Origin: Tychonema bourrellyi FEM_GT703
Lineage (GTDB): Bacteria; Cyanobacteriota; Cyanobacteriia; Cyanobacteriales; Microcoleaceae
Length of the DNA: 34,068 nucleotides
Assembly: GCF_002412335.2 (NCBI RefSeq)
Contig: NZ_NXIB02000020.1
Span: 1-34,068, forward strand
Direction: 5' to 3'
Position 1 is the first letter of the stretch, and every line of letters begins with the position of its first letter. Under the pieces are notes generated by a model. It saw only the letters and a program-made list of their open reading frames with translations, did not search any database and was not told the DNA's origin. Shown here piece after piece: positions 1-7,341 of this stretch. Made by a program: the position numbers and the translations under genes.

Positions 1-321
1 CATCCTAGCCATCCCCTAAGTATTGATACTCAGTTTCGGCTAAACGAATCGCACTTTTATATTCTAATTGTACGACGCTGGCAAGTTAGGGGCGACTAGC
101 TTTGGACCCGGATTTGCCAGACAACGGCATCTGCGCCCGGTGTTGGGTTCGAGTCAAAGGTGGCGATCGACTTTTTAGCTGCTTTGTTTGGATTTCATTA
201 CCTAAAAGCAGATTAATTCACTTAAAATAACTAGAAGTCGGCTATCATTGCACAGCGGAGGAATCCGACTCAAGATTATTCACAAATTTTAACATTTTAC
301 CCACCAGGAGGATACAAAGTA
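1..321. other. Left edge, no gene; clpS upstream region
   Basis: I see no recognisable gene here. Short open stretches reach the left edge (about 32 codons on plus, ending near 96; about 25 codons on minus, ending near 8) but neither resembles a family I know. The AT-rich part at 210-300 probably carries the clpS promoter. A strong Shine-Dalgarno sequence (AGGAGG, 306-311) precedes the GTG start of clpS. Confidence 0.5.
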
Positions 322-603
322 GTGTCTGTCGAAATTCTTGTCAAGCCTACAACAGTCCGTAAACTTGCACCGCGCTACCGCGTTCTGCTCCACAATGATG
401 ATTTCAACCCTATGGAGTACGTGGTGCAGACTCTCATGCAGACGGTGCCGAGCCTGACTCAGCCACAGGCTGTGAATATTATGATGGAAGCTCACACTAA
501 CGGGCTGGGACTGGTAATTGTTTGCGCCCTAGAACACGCTGAGTTTTACTGCGAAACGCTCAACAATCATGGATTGAGCAGTAGCATCGAATCGGACGAA
601 TAA
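322..603 (+). CDS. clpS: ATP-dependent Clp protease adaptor ClpS (ClpS1 type)
   Basis: 93-aa adaptor that binds N-degron substrates and delivers them to ClpC/ClpP in the cytosol. The family core is intact: YRVLLHNDDFNPMEYVV at about residues 19-35, a MMEAH segment at about 54-58, and the C-terminal EHAEFYCETL stretch. The N-terminal tail (about 18 residues) and overall length fit the cyanobacterial ClpS1 type rather than the second paralogue ClpS2; this is from memory of the family. The GTG start is chosen because AGGAGG lies 10 nt upstream and the protein then has the usual length. It stands alone and converges with the rbp gene, with a shared hairpin terminator between them. Confidence 0.93.
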   Translation: MSVEILVKPTTVRKLAPRYRVLLHNDDFNPMEYVVQTLMQTVPSLTQPQAVNIMMEAHTNGLGLVIVCALEHAEFYCETLNNHGLSSSIESDE

Positions 604-640
604 AATCAGTCAGCCCACCTCAAAAAACAGAATAATATCA

Positions 641-659
641 ATTCCGGTGTTACCGGAAT
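641..659. terminator. Small perfect hairpin after clpS
   Basis: ATTCCGGT (641-648) and ACCGGAAT (652-659) form a perfect 8-bp stem with a 3-nt loop, 38 nt after the clpS stop. There is no U-tract, so it may protect the 3' end or act with the next hairpin. Confidence 0.4.
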
Positions 660-666
660 CATACCT

Positions 667-695
667 AAAAGCCAAGGTTACAACCCTTGGCTTTT
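667..695. terminator. Bidirectional Rho-independent terminator between clpS and rbp
   Basis: AAAAGCCAAGG (667-677) and CCTTGGCTTTT (685-695) form an 11-bp perfect stem with a 7-nt loop. Its A-rich and T-rich flanks supply a U-tract in both directions, as expected between two convergent genes. Confidence 0.75.
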
Positions 696-746
696 AAGTA
701 TATTTACGGCAGTAGACTTGGAAATTTTAGGAAATTAATTGGCAAA

Positions 747-1043
747 TTAAAAACGTCCGCGTCCGCCTCCACGGTTGCCACCTCCGCGATTACCTTCATC
801 TTCGCGGGGCTTTGCCTTATTAACTTTGAGGTCGCGACCCATCCACTCTGCTCCATCGAGAGCAGCAATCGCTGCATCTTCTTCGGCATCTGTGGACATT
901 TCTACAAAACCGAAGCCGCGGGGGCGACTTGTTTCTCTGTCGGTAGGTAGATGCACTCGCTTGACCGTTCCGTATTCGGCGAAGACAGAGGTGATTTCTT
1001 GTGAGGTAACTTGGTAGGATAAGTTACCGACGTATATCGACAT
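747..1043 (-). CDS. rbp: RRM-type RNA-binding protein (cyanobacterial Rbp family)
   Basis: 98-aa protein with one RNA-recognition motif. RNP2 is IYVGNLSY (residues 3-10) and RNP1 is RGFGFVEM (about 42-49). A short Gly/Arg-rich tail (GNRGGGNRGGGRGRF) follows. Cyanobacterial Rbp proteins of this shape bind RNA, and several are cold-induced; that role is inferred from the family. I start at the ATG at 1043 because GGAG lies 10 nt upstream; the in-frame TTG at 1058 would place that GGAG inside the coding region. The roughly 190 nt of gene-free DNA upstream could hold a long 5' leader, as known for cold-regulated rbp genes. The gene converges with clpS. Confidence 0.92.
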   Translation of the reverse strand: MSIYVGNLSYQVTSQEITSVFAEYGTVKRVHLPTDRETSRPRGFGFVEMSTDAEEDAAIAALDGAEWMGRDLKVNKAKPREDEGNRGGGNRGGGRGRF

Positions 1044-1231
1044 GGGAAATAACTCCAAAATTTAAACAGTGCAAAGATTTCAGTTTCGGAGAGTTCCCTG
1101 CCGATACAGAAGGGCAAGTTTTTAGACAATTCTGTAGCAATGAACAAAGCCTACAACCGAATCTAATTCACATTTGGCATTTTAACACAGAATAGTGTCT
1201 TCTGAGTTGGTTTCAGTTGTGCCAAGGCTAT

Positions 1232-2527
1232 TCACCGGAGGAATGATACGTCAACCTTGCCAAAGTTGGTACTCAAAGCTAGATTCAGGTTTTCTAGGGC
1301 TTTGACTAGCCACATTACGGCGGCTGGGGCAGAAAATTCGTAGTGGCCGAACAAAATTGCCAACCGCTTTTCTAGGTAGGGTTTAACTTTGTCGCAAATT
1401 AGTACAATTTTCAGCAGCAAACCTGTCGTCTCAGTGGGGCCGAGGTTGGAAATCAGGTCAATGAAGACAAAGTGGTTGGGTCGCTTCTGACTCTCTACTA
1501 CTAAAAAATTTAATAACTGGCTGCAAGTTCTCATCATTAAAAATTCGTTGAACTGCTGAGAATCGCTGTGGGGAAAGGTGCTTTGTAATTGCTTATACAA
1601 TTTGTCTTTAAATTGACCTTTGCTGTAGCGATGGTCGGTGAGGGAAGAAATTAGATATTCATATAAGTCATCTTTAAAAGAACCGTAGCACTGAGTTGTT
1701 TGGCTAGTGTTGGCGAGAAAACTGCCCGCTATCTGCCTGTAAGTATTGCCTGCTTCTACTTTTCCGACAAATTGCTTTAGGGCGAAGAACAGTTCGGGGT
1801 CGCTCAAGAGGGTAGGATTTTTGATGTTTTGGATAGTTCTACCAAAAGAAAGGGAGGTTTGGCGACGAGCTGTTTGGACTTTTCTGACTTGGTGAGCTAC
1901 ATATTGGGAGAGGTTGATTTCAAATTGGTGCTGCTTGCGGGCTTGAATGGTTTTAATGACTTTCTGCTGTTCGTAGTTGCTGTCGTCGCTGAGGAGGCAG
2001 TGGCTGTAAAGGTATGGGTAGCGGGGAATTAAGGTTCCTAGGGCTAGCTTTGTGGGGGTTTTGCTGCTGGTGTCTTCTGAGTTGTGGGTGATGACTTTGG
2101 ATAAGCGTTTGAGGGCGAGGTATTGTTCGCTTTCGGTAAATTGATTGACTATTCTGGTGATATGACCGATCGCCCGTGATTGATTATATCCAAATATTAC
2201 CTTGGGTACTTCTTCAAACAGGGCGATCAATTCAGGGATGGCGGCTTGCTTATGGGGGTGTGTTTGCCAGCGGTTGATCGCTATGTGACAGCAGCGGTTG
2301 AGGATGTACTTGAGTTCTGGTTCTGCTTCTTTTGAGGTTGCTATTTTTTCCAGGGCTGCGACGATGGTGCGATCGGGATAATTATCACAATGTATAAATA
2401 AAGTGCGAAAACGATTGATAATTTCCGCTGGTTGCTCTACTTGTACCAGTTCCAGCCAGTGATTATAAAGTAGCTGTTCAGCTTCGTAGCTTGGTCGGTT
2501 GTAACTGTCTGTCCAGGAATTGCTCAC
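1232..2527 (-). CDS. Conserved-looking protein of unknown function, about 431 aa
   Basis: I do not recognise this protein. It is soluble (no signal peptide or membrane segment), rich in predicted helices, and has basic patches in the middle (HQVRKVQTARRQTS at about 217-230). The C-terminal half has a repeated-looking pair of segments (FKDDLYEYLISSL and FKDKLYKQLQSTF) that could form helical pairs. Codon use and HIP1 content match the neighbours, so I read it as a native cyanobacterial gene. Two GTG starts are possible. The one at 2536 has its GAGG directly abutting the codon, which cannot work as a ribosome site; the one at 2527 has GAGG 9 nt upstream, so I prefer it. It is single, between rbp (same strand) and divergent murF. 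Confidence 0.75.
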   Translation of the reverse strand: MSNSWTDSYNRPSYEAEQLLYNHWLELVQVEQPAEIINRFRTLFIHCDNYPDRTIVAALEKIATSKEAEPELKYILNRCCHIAINRWQTHPHKQAAIPELIALFEEVPKVIFGYNQSRAIGHITRIVNQFTESEQYLALKRLSKVITHNSEDTSSKTPTKLALGTLIPRYPYLYSHCLLSDDSNYEQQKVIKTIQARKQHQFEINLSQYVAHQVRKVQTARRQTSLSFGRTIQNIKNPTLLSDPELFFALKQFVGKVEAGNTYRQIAGSFLANTSQTTQCYGSFKDDLYEYLISSLTDHRYSKGQFKDKLYKQLQSTFPHSDSQQFNEFLMMRTCSQLLNFLVVESQKRPNHFVFIDLISNLGPTETTGLLLKIVLICDKVKPYLEKRLAILFGHYEFSAPAAVMWLVKALENLNLALSTNFGKVDVSFLR

Positions 2528-2997
2528 TCTTTTCACCCTCGGAGGATTGGGCAGGATTTTTCAGGGCGATTGGCTCTATAAATTGGCTGATGAAGCGCCT
2601 GAATTGAGTTAACCGATCTTCTGGATTCCCAAGGCTTTGGGGTTGAAGCGGTCAATCGATTTTAGATTTTAGATTTTAGATTGACACCACGGATAAATCC
2701 GGGGCCCGTACCACCATAAATTCTTGGTCAGCATCTTGAACCCGATCGCTCTTTTTTGTGTACTTAAATTATCTGTCAACAATAGCATGACATAAATTGT
2801 TTGGCTTTAGCAAGACCTAAATCACAGGATTTTATGTAAAGTATTGGTAAAGAATGTAGACGCTCAGTTACAGATTTTTCAGTCAGCGTGCGATTTAGTA
2901 TTACGATTGTTAAAGCAAATCCCGATCGGCAGCCCCCAAACAGTTAATTCTGAGGCCCGGCGAGCTGCACCGAGTTCGGAAAATAATTATTTGAAGT
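2528..2997. other. Divergent intergenic region with a heptad repeat
   Basis: The region between the unknown minus-strand gene and murF must hold both promoters, but I cannot place either with confidence. It contains 3.5 copies of GATTTTA (2658-2682), one of four such heptad arrays in the window. No ORF in it looks real. Confidence 0.5.
2658..2682. repeat. Heptad tandem repeat (GATTTTA) x3.5
   Basis: Perfect tandem heptads. The same heptad or its complement (TAAAATC) recurs at 4523-4543, 16209-16233 and 28188-28208. Confidence 0.9.
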
Positions 2998-4398
2998 GTG
3001 AGTGCTAGTCATATGGTTTGTCGTGTCACTATTTGCCAACTTGCTGAAATTTTAACAGTACCCGTGCCTATGGCATCTGAGGTTGTTTTGACAACTTTAG
3101 GGATAGGTATTGCCACAGACACCCGTACTATTCAGGGGGGTGAGGTATTTTTGGCACTGCGGGGAGAAAATTTTGACGGGCATCAATTTGTCGAAAAAGC
3201 CAGGGATTTGGGGGCAATTGTGGCGGTTGTCGATCGCGCTTGGGAAGGAACAGTTCCAAATTTTCCACTATTGCGAGTTGACAATACTTTAACAGCTTAT
3301 CAGGCGATCGCCCGTTGGTGGCGCGACCAATTTACTATACCGATCGTTGCCGTCACTGGTTCGGTAGGTAAAACTACTACCAAAGAATTGATTGCAGCAG
3401 TTTTGTCAACTCAAGGAAATGTGCTGAAAACTCAATTCAACTATAACAATGAAATTGGAGTTCCCAAAACCCTGTTAGAGCTTTCACCAGAACACAATTA
3501 TGCCGTAATTGAGATGGGAATGCGCGGACTTGGTGAAATTGCGGTGTTGACGCAAATAGCCCGTCCAACTGTAGCAGTGATTACGAATGTGGGAACGGCG
3601 CATATAGGGCGATTGGGGTCTGAAGAGGCGATCGCGATCGCTAAATGCGAGTTATTAGCAGAAATGCCTGCTGATAGTATTGCTATTCTCAATCAAGATC
3701 ACGATAAATTGATGACAGCAGCGGCGAAAGTTTGGGAGGGTAAAACTTTAACTTACGGGTTAGAAGGTGGAGATTTGTGTGGAGAATTTCTAGACAATAA
3801 TTCCATGCGTATTCAAGATATCCAATTGCCATTGCCTCTACCGGGACAACACAATGCTGTGAATTATTTGGCCGCTTTAGCCGTAGCAAAAGTGTTAGAT
3901 ATTGATTGGGAATTTTTCACACAAGGTTTGTCTGTGCAGTTACCAGATGGTAGAGCGCGTAAATACGAATTACCCAATGACATTGTGATTTTGGATGAGA
4001 CTTATAATGCTGGTTTGGAGTCGATGTTGGCGGCCTTGAGACTGTTGGCGGATACTCCGGGAAAACGCCGGATTGCGGTGTTGGGAACGATGAAGGAATT
4101 GGGCGATAAGTCGCTCGCATTTCACAAAAAAGTAGGAACAGCAGCCCTAAATTTAAATCTTGATGCTTTGTTTATTTTTGCTGATTTTGAAGAGGCTGTC
4201 GCGATGGCGGCTGGTGCTACTGGTTTGCCTTTGGTGGAGATAGAAGATGTTGCGGCTGCGAATTCCCATGAAGTGCTAGCAAGGCATTTAATGGAATTTG
4301 TTGAAACGGGCGATCGCATTTTATTTAAGGCTTCTCATTCGATGGAGTTAAATCGAGTAGTGGAGAAGTTTCGGACTGATATGACTGTTGACAGTTGA
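2998..4398 (+). CDS. murF: UDP-N-acetylmuramoyl-tripeptide--D-alanyl-D-alanine ligase
   Basis: MurF adds D-Ala-D-Ala to the UDP-MurNAc-tripeptide, the last cytoplasmic step of peptidoglycan precursor synthesis. The Mur-ligase ATP-binding loop GSVGKTTTKE is at residues 121-130. An N-terminal substrate domain precedes it (DTRTIQGGEVFLAL, about 41-54). The central domain (IEMGMRGLGEIA) and C-terminal domain (ILDETYNA) motifs follow. Length (466 aa) is normal. The GTG at 2998 has only a weak ribosome site; the in-frame ATG at 3013 is an alternative. The last codons and the stop lie inside a GACTGTT/GACAGTT heptad array that begins at 4383, so the C-terminal residues TVDS are repeat-encoded. It probably starts a unit with tsaC and the kinase-like gene downstream. 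Confidence 0.95.
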   Translation: MSASHMVCRVTICQLAEILTVPVPMASEVVLTTLGIGIATDTRTIQGGEVFLALRGENFDGHQFVEKARDLGAIVAVVDRAWEGTVPNFPLLRVDNTLTAYQAIARWWRDQFTIPIVAVTGSVGKTTTKELIAAVLSTQGNVLKTQFNYNNEIGVPKTLLELSPEHNYAVIEMGMRGLGEIAVLTQIARPTVAVITNVGTAHIGRLGSEEAIAIAKCELLAEMPADSIAILNQDHDKLMTAAAKVWEGKTLTYGLEGGDLCGEFLDNNSMRIQDIQLPLPLPGQHNAVNYLAALAVAKVLDIDWEFFTQGLSVQLPDGRARKYELPNDIVILDETYNAGLESMLAALRLLADTPGKRRIAVLGTMKELGDKSLAFHKKVGTAALNLNLDALFIFADFEEAVAMAAGATGLPLVEIEDVAAANSHEVLARHLMEFVETGDRILFKASHSMELNRVVEKFRTDMTVDS

Positions 4399-4424
4399 CA
4401 GTTGACTGTTGACTGTTGACTGTT
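4383..4424. repeat. STRR-like heptad array (GACTGTT/GACAGTT) x6
   Basis: Six heptads in tandem. Read on the other strand this is the CAACAGT type of short tandemly repeated repetitive sequence known from cyanobacteria. The murF stop codon lies within it. Related arrays occur at 14643-14683 and 25268-25302. Confidence 0.9.
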
Positions 4425-4440
4425 AATGGACTCCGACCAA

Positions 4441-4504
4441 AGAAACCGGGTTTTTACCGAATCTGTGGACTGCAACAAGTATTCTCGCAAAAAACCCGGT
4501 TTCT
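4441..4504. repeat. Inverted-repeat element, GAAACCGGG type (copy 1)
   Basis: AGAAACCGGGTTTTT (4441-4455) pairs perfectly with its complement at 4490-4504 around a 34-nt spacer. A second copy with the same arms lies at 23770-23833. As RNA it would form a stable stem between murF and tsaC. Confidence 0.85.
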
Positions 4505-4522
4505 GATGACCCATGCGTCATC

Positions 4523-4543
4523 TAAAATCTAAAATCTAAAATC
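4523..4543. repeat. Heptad repeat (TAAAATC) x3 abutting the tsaC start
   Basis: Three perfect heptads end 2 nt before the ATG of tsaC, occupying the place of a Shine-Dalgarno sequence. The same arrangement is seen at prmA. Confidence 0.9.
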
Positions 4544-4545
4544 CG

Positions 4546-5136
4546 ATGACTCAAGTTTCGATCGACTCCTTGATTCAAGGGGCAATTTCAGGAGATTATA
4601 TAGTCAGTTTTCCCACTGATACTGTACCCGCTTTGGCGGCTTTGCCCGATCGCTCCGAGTTAATTTTTGTAGCTAAACAGCGCAGCCAAGACAAACCGCT
4701 GATTTTGATGGCAGGCTCAGCAGAGGATTTGTGGCCTTATGTGCACGGAAGTCCAGCAGACTTCCAAGTGTGGCAGCAAGTGGCCCAATCTTTTTGGCCG
4801 GGGGCGTTAACTTTGGTGCTCCCAGCCTCGGAAAAAGTGCCCGCTGCGATGAATGCGATCGACCCGACTACAATTGGAGTACGAGTCCCTAACTGTGTCC
4901 TGGCCCGCAAAATCCTACAGCAAACAGGCCCTTTGGCTACCACCAGTGCCAATTTATCAGGCCAAGCGCCTCTAGAGTCGATCGCCGAAATAGAAGCTCA
5001 GTTTCCCGAAGTCCTGACTTTACTAGCTTCACAATTATCAACAGTAGCCACAGCTTCGAGTCTACCTTCCACTGTGGCAAAATGGACTGGCAGTGGTTGG
5101 AAAATCTTGCGACAAGGCACGGTACAGTTAGAATAA
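4546..5136 (+). CDS. tsaC: Threonylcarbamoyl-AMP synthase (YrdC/Sua5 family)
   Basis: 196-aa enzyme that makes threonylcarbamoyl-AMP from threonine, bicarbonate and ATP, the first step of t6A37 modification of ANN-decoding tRNAs. The YrdC fold signatures are present: SFPTDTVPALAAL (about 21-33), the K-R-S-x-x-K-P-L core (about 44-52), FWPGALTLVL (about 83-92), the GVRVP strand and PLATTSANLSGQ (about 129-140). It lacks the extra C-terminal domain of long Sua5 proteins. No Shine-Dalgarno sequence precedes the ATG; instead a heptad repeat ends 2 nt upstream. The next gene begins 31 nt after its stop, so the two are probably cotranscribed. Confidence 0.93.
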   Translation: MTQVSIDSLIQGAISGDYIVSFPTDTVPALAALPDRSELIFVAKQRSQDKPLILMAGSAEDLWPYVHGSPADFQVWQQVAQSFWPGALTLVLPASEKVPAAMNAIDPTTIGVRVPNCVLARKILQQTGPLATTSANLSGQAPLESIAEIEAQFPEVLTLLASQLSTVATASSLPSTVAKWTGSGWKILRQGTVQLE

Positions 5137-5167
5137 TCCTAAAAGCTAAACTCCAAGGCAAAGTGAT

Positions 5168-6118
5168 ATGGCGTTGATGGGCTGGAGCGAATTGATATAT
5201 GTAGGAATGGGACTGGGACTGGGTTTGGGAAGCAATTTGATCTTGCGCCCGCGGCAAAAGAGTTCGCAACCTCTAGAACCTTTATCCCACCAGCCCTCAA
5301 CTCCTCAAGAGATTTACTTAGAGAAGTTTGATGGGCTTTCTGAGCAATTGAAGCAAACTCAATTGGCTTATCAGATGGCATCGGAAATGAGTCAATTTAA
5401 GGCGGGTTTTTTGGCTCGGACTTCTCACGAATTGCGATCGCCCCTGAGCAGTATGATTGGCACATTGCAGTTAATTTTGTCTGATTTGTGCGACGATGCT
5501 GCTGAAGAACGAGAGTTTGTCGAACAAGCTCACGTCGCGGCACTCAAGCTAGTAAAATTGATCGATCAAATTCTGTTTGTTGCTAAAACTGAACACGGCA
5601 CTGAGACGATGGATATTGAGCCGATTCAGTTAGCCAAGATATTTGATGAAGTCGATGATTTAACTTTCTTGCAAGCGGCTAACCGTAACATTCGCCTAGA
5701 AATCTCCCCGCCCGATTCGGAAATTTATGTATTAGCTGATATTCCGAGATTGAGACAAGTTTTAGTTAATTTAATCGATACTGCTATTGCTGAAATGGAA
5801 GAGGGGAGTATTGTGGTTTCTGCCCACCCTTCGCCGGAATCTGGCTATGTTAATATTTGGGTAGACGATCAGCGTTCAATCAGTGCTTGGAGTGAGTCTT
5901 GGGATTTACTCAAGCACGATTTGGAGAGCGATACTAATAGCAGTGATACTGATACTCCTAAAGTGTCTTCTGGAATGAGGTTATTGATGGATCAAACGCT
6001 GCTAACTTTGATGAATGGGCGTTTAGAAGTTCTGGCGGTTCCTTGTGAGACTGAAGAGTCCAATTTTACTCGGACTCAATGTTCTATTCCTTTGGCTAAG
6101 CAGTCATTTATGGAGTAA
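5168..6118 (+). CDS. Histidine-kinase-like protein with degenerate ATPase domain
   Basis: 316-aa protein. An N-terminal membrane segment (about residues 9-26) and a short helical linker lead to a normal HisKA dimerisation domain with H-box SHELRSPL (phospho-acceptor His87). The following HATPase-like region is eroded. The N-box reads VLVNLIDTAIAEM (second Asn replaced), the G1 box is VDDQRSIS instead of DxGxG, there is no clear F-box, and the G2 position is GMRLL. The order of strands and LMNGRLEV at the end still align with a histidine kinase, so I read it as a kinase-derived pseudo-kinase or a partner that receives phosphate on His87. It follows tsaC by 31 nt on the same strand. No response regulator is adjacent. 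Confidence 0.82.
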   Translation: MALMGWSELIYVGMGLGLGLGSNLILRPRQKSSQPLEPLSHQPSTPQEIYLEKFDGLSEQLKQTQLAYQMASEMSQFKAGFLARTSHELRSPLSSMIGTLQLILSDLCDDAAEEREFVEQAHVAALKLVKLIDQILFVAKTEHGTETMDIEPIQLAKIFDEVDDLTFLQAANRNIRLEISPPDSEIYVLADIPRLRQVLVNLIDTAIAEMEEGSIVVSAHPSPESGYVNIWVDDQRSISAWSESWDLLKHDLESDTNSSDTDTPKVSSGMRLLMDQTLLTLMNGRLEVLAVPCETEESNFTRTQCSIPLAKQSFME

Positions 6119-6127
6119 GATTAAATG

Positions 6128-6209
6128 AACCGCGAAGACGCGAAGGCCGCGAAGGAAGATCAAGAAGAAAATGCAGTTCTTCCTTCGCGTTCTTTGCGCC
6201 TTCGCGGTT
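6128..6209. repeat. Long imperfect inverted repeat after the kinase-like gene
   Basis: AACCGCGAAG...CGCGAAGGAAGA (from 6128) is mirrored by TCTTCCTTCGCG...CTTCGCGGTT (to 6209), giving arms of about 32 nt around a short loop. It lies between convergent genes and could terminate transcription. It has no U-tract and looks like a dispersed cyanobacterial repeat. Confidence 0.8.
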
Positions 6210-6238
6210 TAATCATTCCGATGCAAGTGGATTTGGTA

Positions 6239-6727
6239 TTAGCAATTACCAATTACTAATTCGCTATTGATAATTTCTAATTCGATATTCTCTTCTAAGG
6301 GCTGATTTTCTAGTACCATTGTAGTGCTAGCATTGTATTGAAAACCGATGCGTTCGTAGAAGCTTTGTTTGTAAGTTGTCATCAGATAAACTCGCTCTAC
6401 TCGGCTCATTCGCGGGTGACTTAAAACTGTTTCGACTAATTTGCGTCCGAGTCCTGAACCTTGGTAGTCTGGGTGAATGGCAACATCCCAAATAGTAGCT
6501 CTATAGATGCCATCTGATGTTGCTCTGGCAAAACCTATGGCTCTTTCCTTATCCCAAACGGTGACAACTGGTTCACTATTTGCGATCGCAATTTTCCAAT
6601 CTTCGCTCTTGCGTTCCCTCGCCCAAAATGCGGCTACTTTAAATAGATGTTGAAGTTGTTCGAGGTCTACTCGATTGTGACCAGTGCAAAACTGAATATG
6701 ACTCGAATCTCTAGTCGTTGATGTCAT
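6239..6727 (-). CDS. GNAT-family N-acetyltransferase
   Basis: 162-aa acetyl-CoA-dependent acetyltransferase. The acetyl-CoA loop is VAIHPDYQGSGLG (residues 82-94, Q89xxGxG). It is preceded by GFARATSDGIYRATIWDV and followed by YLMTTYKQSFYERIGF, the usual C-terminal tyrosine/phenylalanine segment. The FARATSD...ATIWDV stretch resembles the plastid NSI/GNAT proteins of plants and their cyanobacterial relatives, studied as lysine or serotonin acetyltransferases; the substrate here is not known. The last 14 residues (ELEIINSELVIGNC) are encoded by low-complexity AT-rich repeats, so the C-terminus may be a repeat-driven extension. Confidence 0.88.
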   Translation of the reverse strand: MTSTTRDSSHIQFCTGHNRVDLEQLQHLFKVAAFWARERKSEDWKIAIANSEPVVTVWDKERAIGFARATSDGIYRATIWDVAIHPDYQGSGLGRKLVETVLSHPRMSRVERVYLMTTYKQSFYERIGFQYNASTTMVLENQPLEENIELEIINSELVIGNC

Positions 6728-6845
6728 TCTAAATCTGCCTGTGAATTGTATTTAATTCTAAACATACAAAACTAATTTAATTCACGCATATTATCTGACT
6801 AATTTCGGTAATCATTAATACTTTTTCTGATCGGTGCCATGCTCA

Positions 6846-6866
6846 GGACACGGCAGTGCCGTGTCC
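6846..6866. repeat. Perfect short palindrome GGACACGGCA-G-TGCCGTGTCC
   Basis: Perfect 10-bp arms around one base. Variants of the half-site recur in the 143-bp repeat, and at 10533-10550 and 33995-34010 next to IS-like ends. Confidence 0.85.
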
Positions 6867-6907
6867 CTACAATTCATCGGGGTAGGGAAACGGCACTGTC
6901 GTGTCCT

Positions 6908-7336
6908 CAGAAGTAGGTTGGGTAGAGCGATAGCGAAACCCAACTTTTCATTTAAAATTAAGATGTTGGGTTTCGTAAACTCAACCCAACCTACATATTT
7001 GGGATTTCCCTAGAATTCATCGGGGTAGTCCAAGGGCATTGCCGTGTCCTCAGAAGTAGGTTGGGTAGAGCGATAGCGAAACCCAACTTTTCATTTAAAA
7101 TTAAGATGTTGGGTTTCGTAAACTCAACCCAACCTACATATTTGGGATTTCCCTAGAATTCATCGGGGTAGTCCAAGGGCATTGCCGTGTCCTCAGAAGT
7201 AGGTTGGGTAGAGCGATAGCGAAACCCAACTTTTCATTTAAAATTAAGATGTTGGGTTTCGTAAACTCAACCCAACCTACATATTTGGGATTTCCCTACA
7301 ATTCATCGGGGTAGGGAAACGGCATTGCCGTGTCCT
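6908..7336. repeat. 143-bp tandem repeat, three copies
   Basis: Units begin at 6908, 7051 and 7194 (period 143). Units 1 and 2 look identical; unit 3 differs near its end, where it matches the left flank of the array (TACAATTCATCGGGG). Each unit contains one GTAGGTTGGG palindrome (6913-6994, 7056-7137, 7199-7280) plus a GCATTGCCGTGTCCT half-palindrome. Near-identity implies recent duplication. Confidence 0.95.
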
Positions 7337-7341
7337 CTCGC

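Larger units (their letters stand above)
6728..7341. other. Repeat-filled intergenic region between the GNAT gene and hemB
   Basis: No gene. It holds a 21-bp palindrome (6846-6866), a 143-bp unit repeated three times (6908-7336), and inside each unit one copy of the ~80-bp GTAGGTTGGG palindrome found elsewhere in the window. Confidence 0.8.

Noticed and set aside
136..165. GGGTTCGAGTC resembles a tRNA T-loop
   Set aside because: The flanking bases do not form a T-stem and no acceptor or anticodon arm can be folded around it.
687..1147. Several ORFs overlapping rbp on both strands
   Set aside because: The RRM motifs fix the real frame; the others are shadows.
6908..7336. CRISPR array because of regularly spaced repeats
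   Set aside because: The period is 143 bp with no variable spacers; the whole unit is repeated and cas genes are absent.
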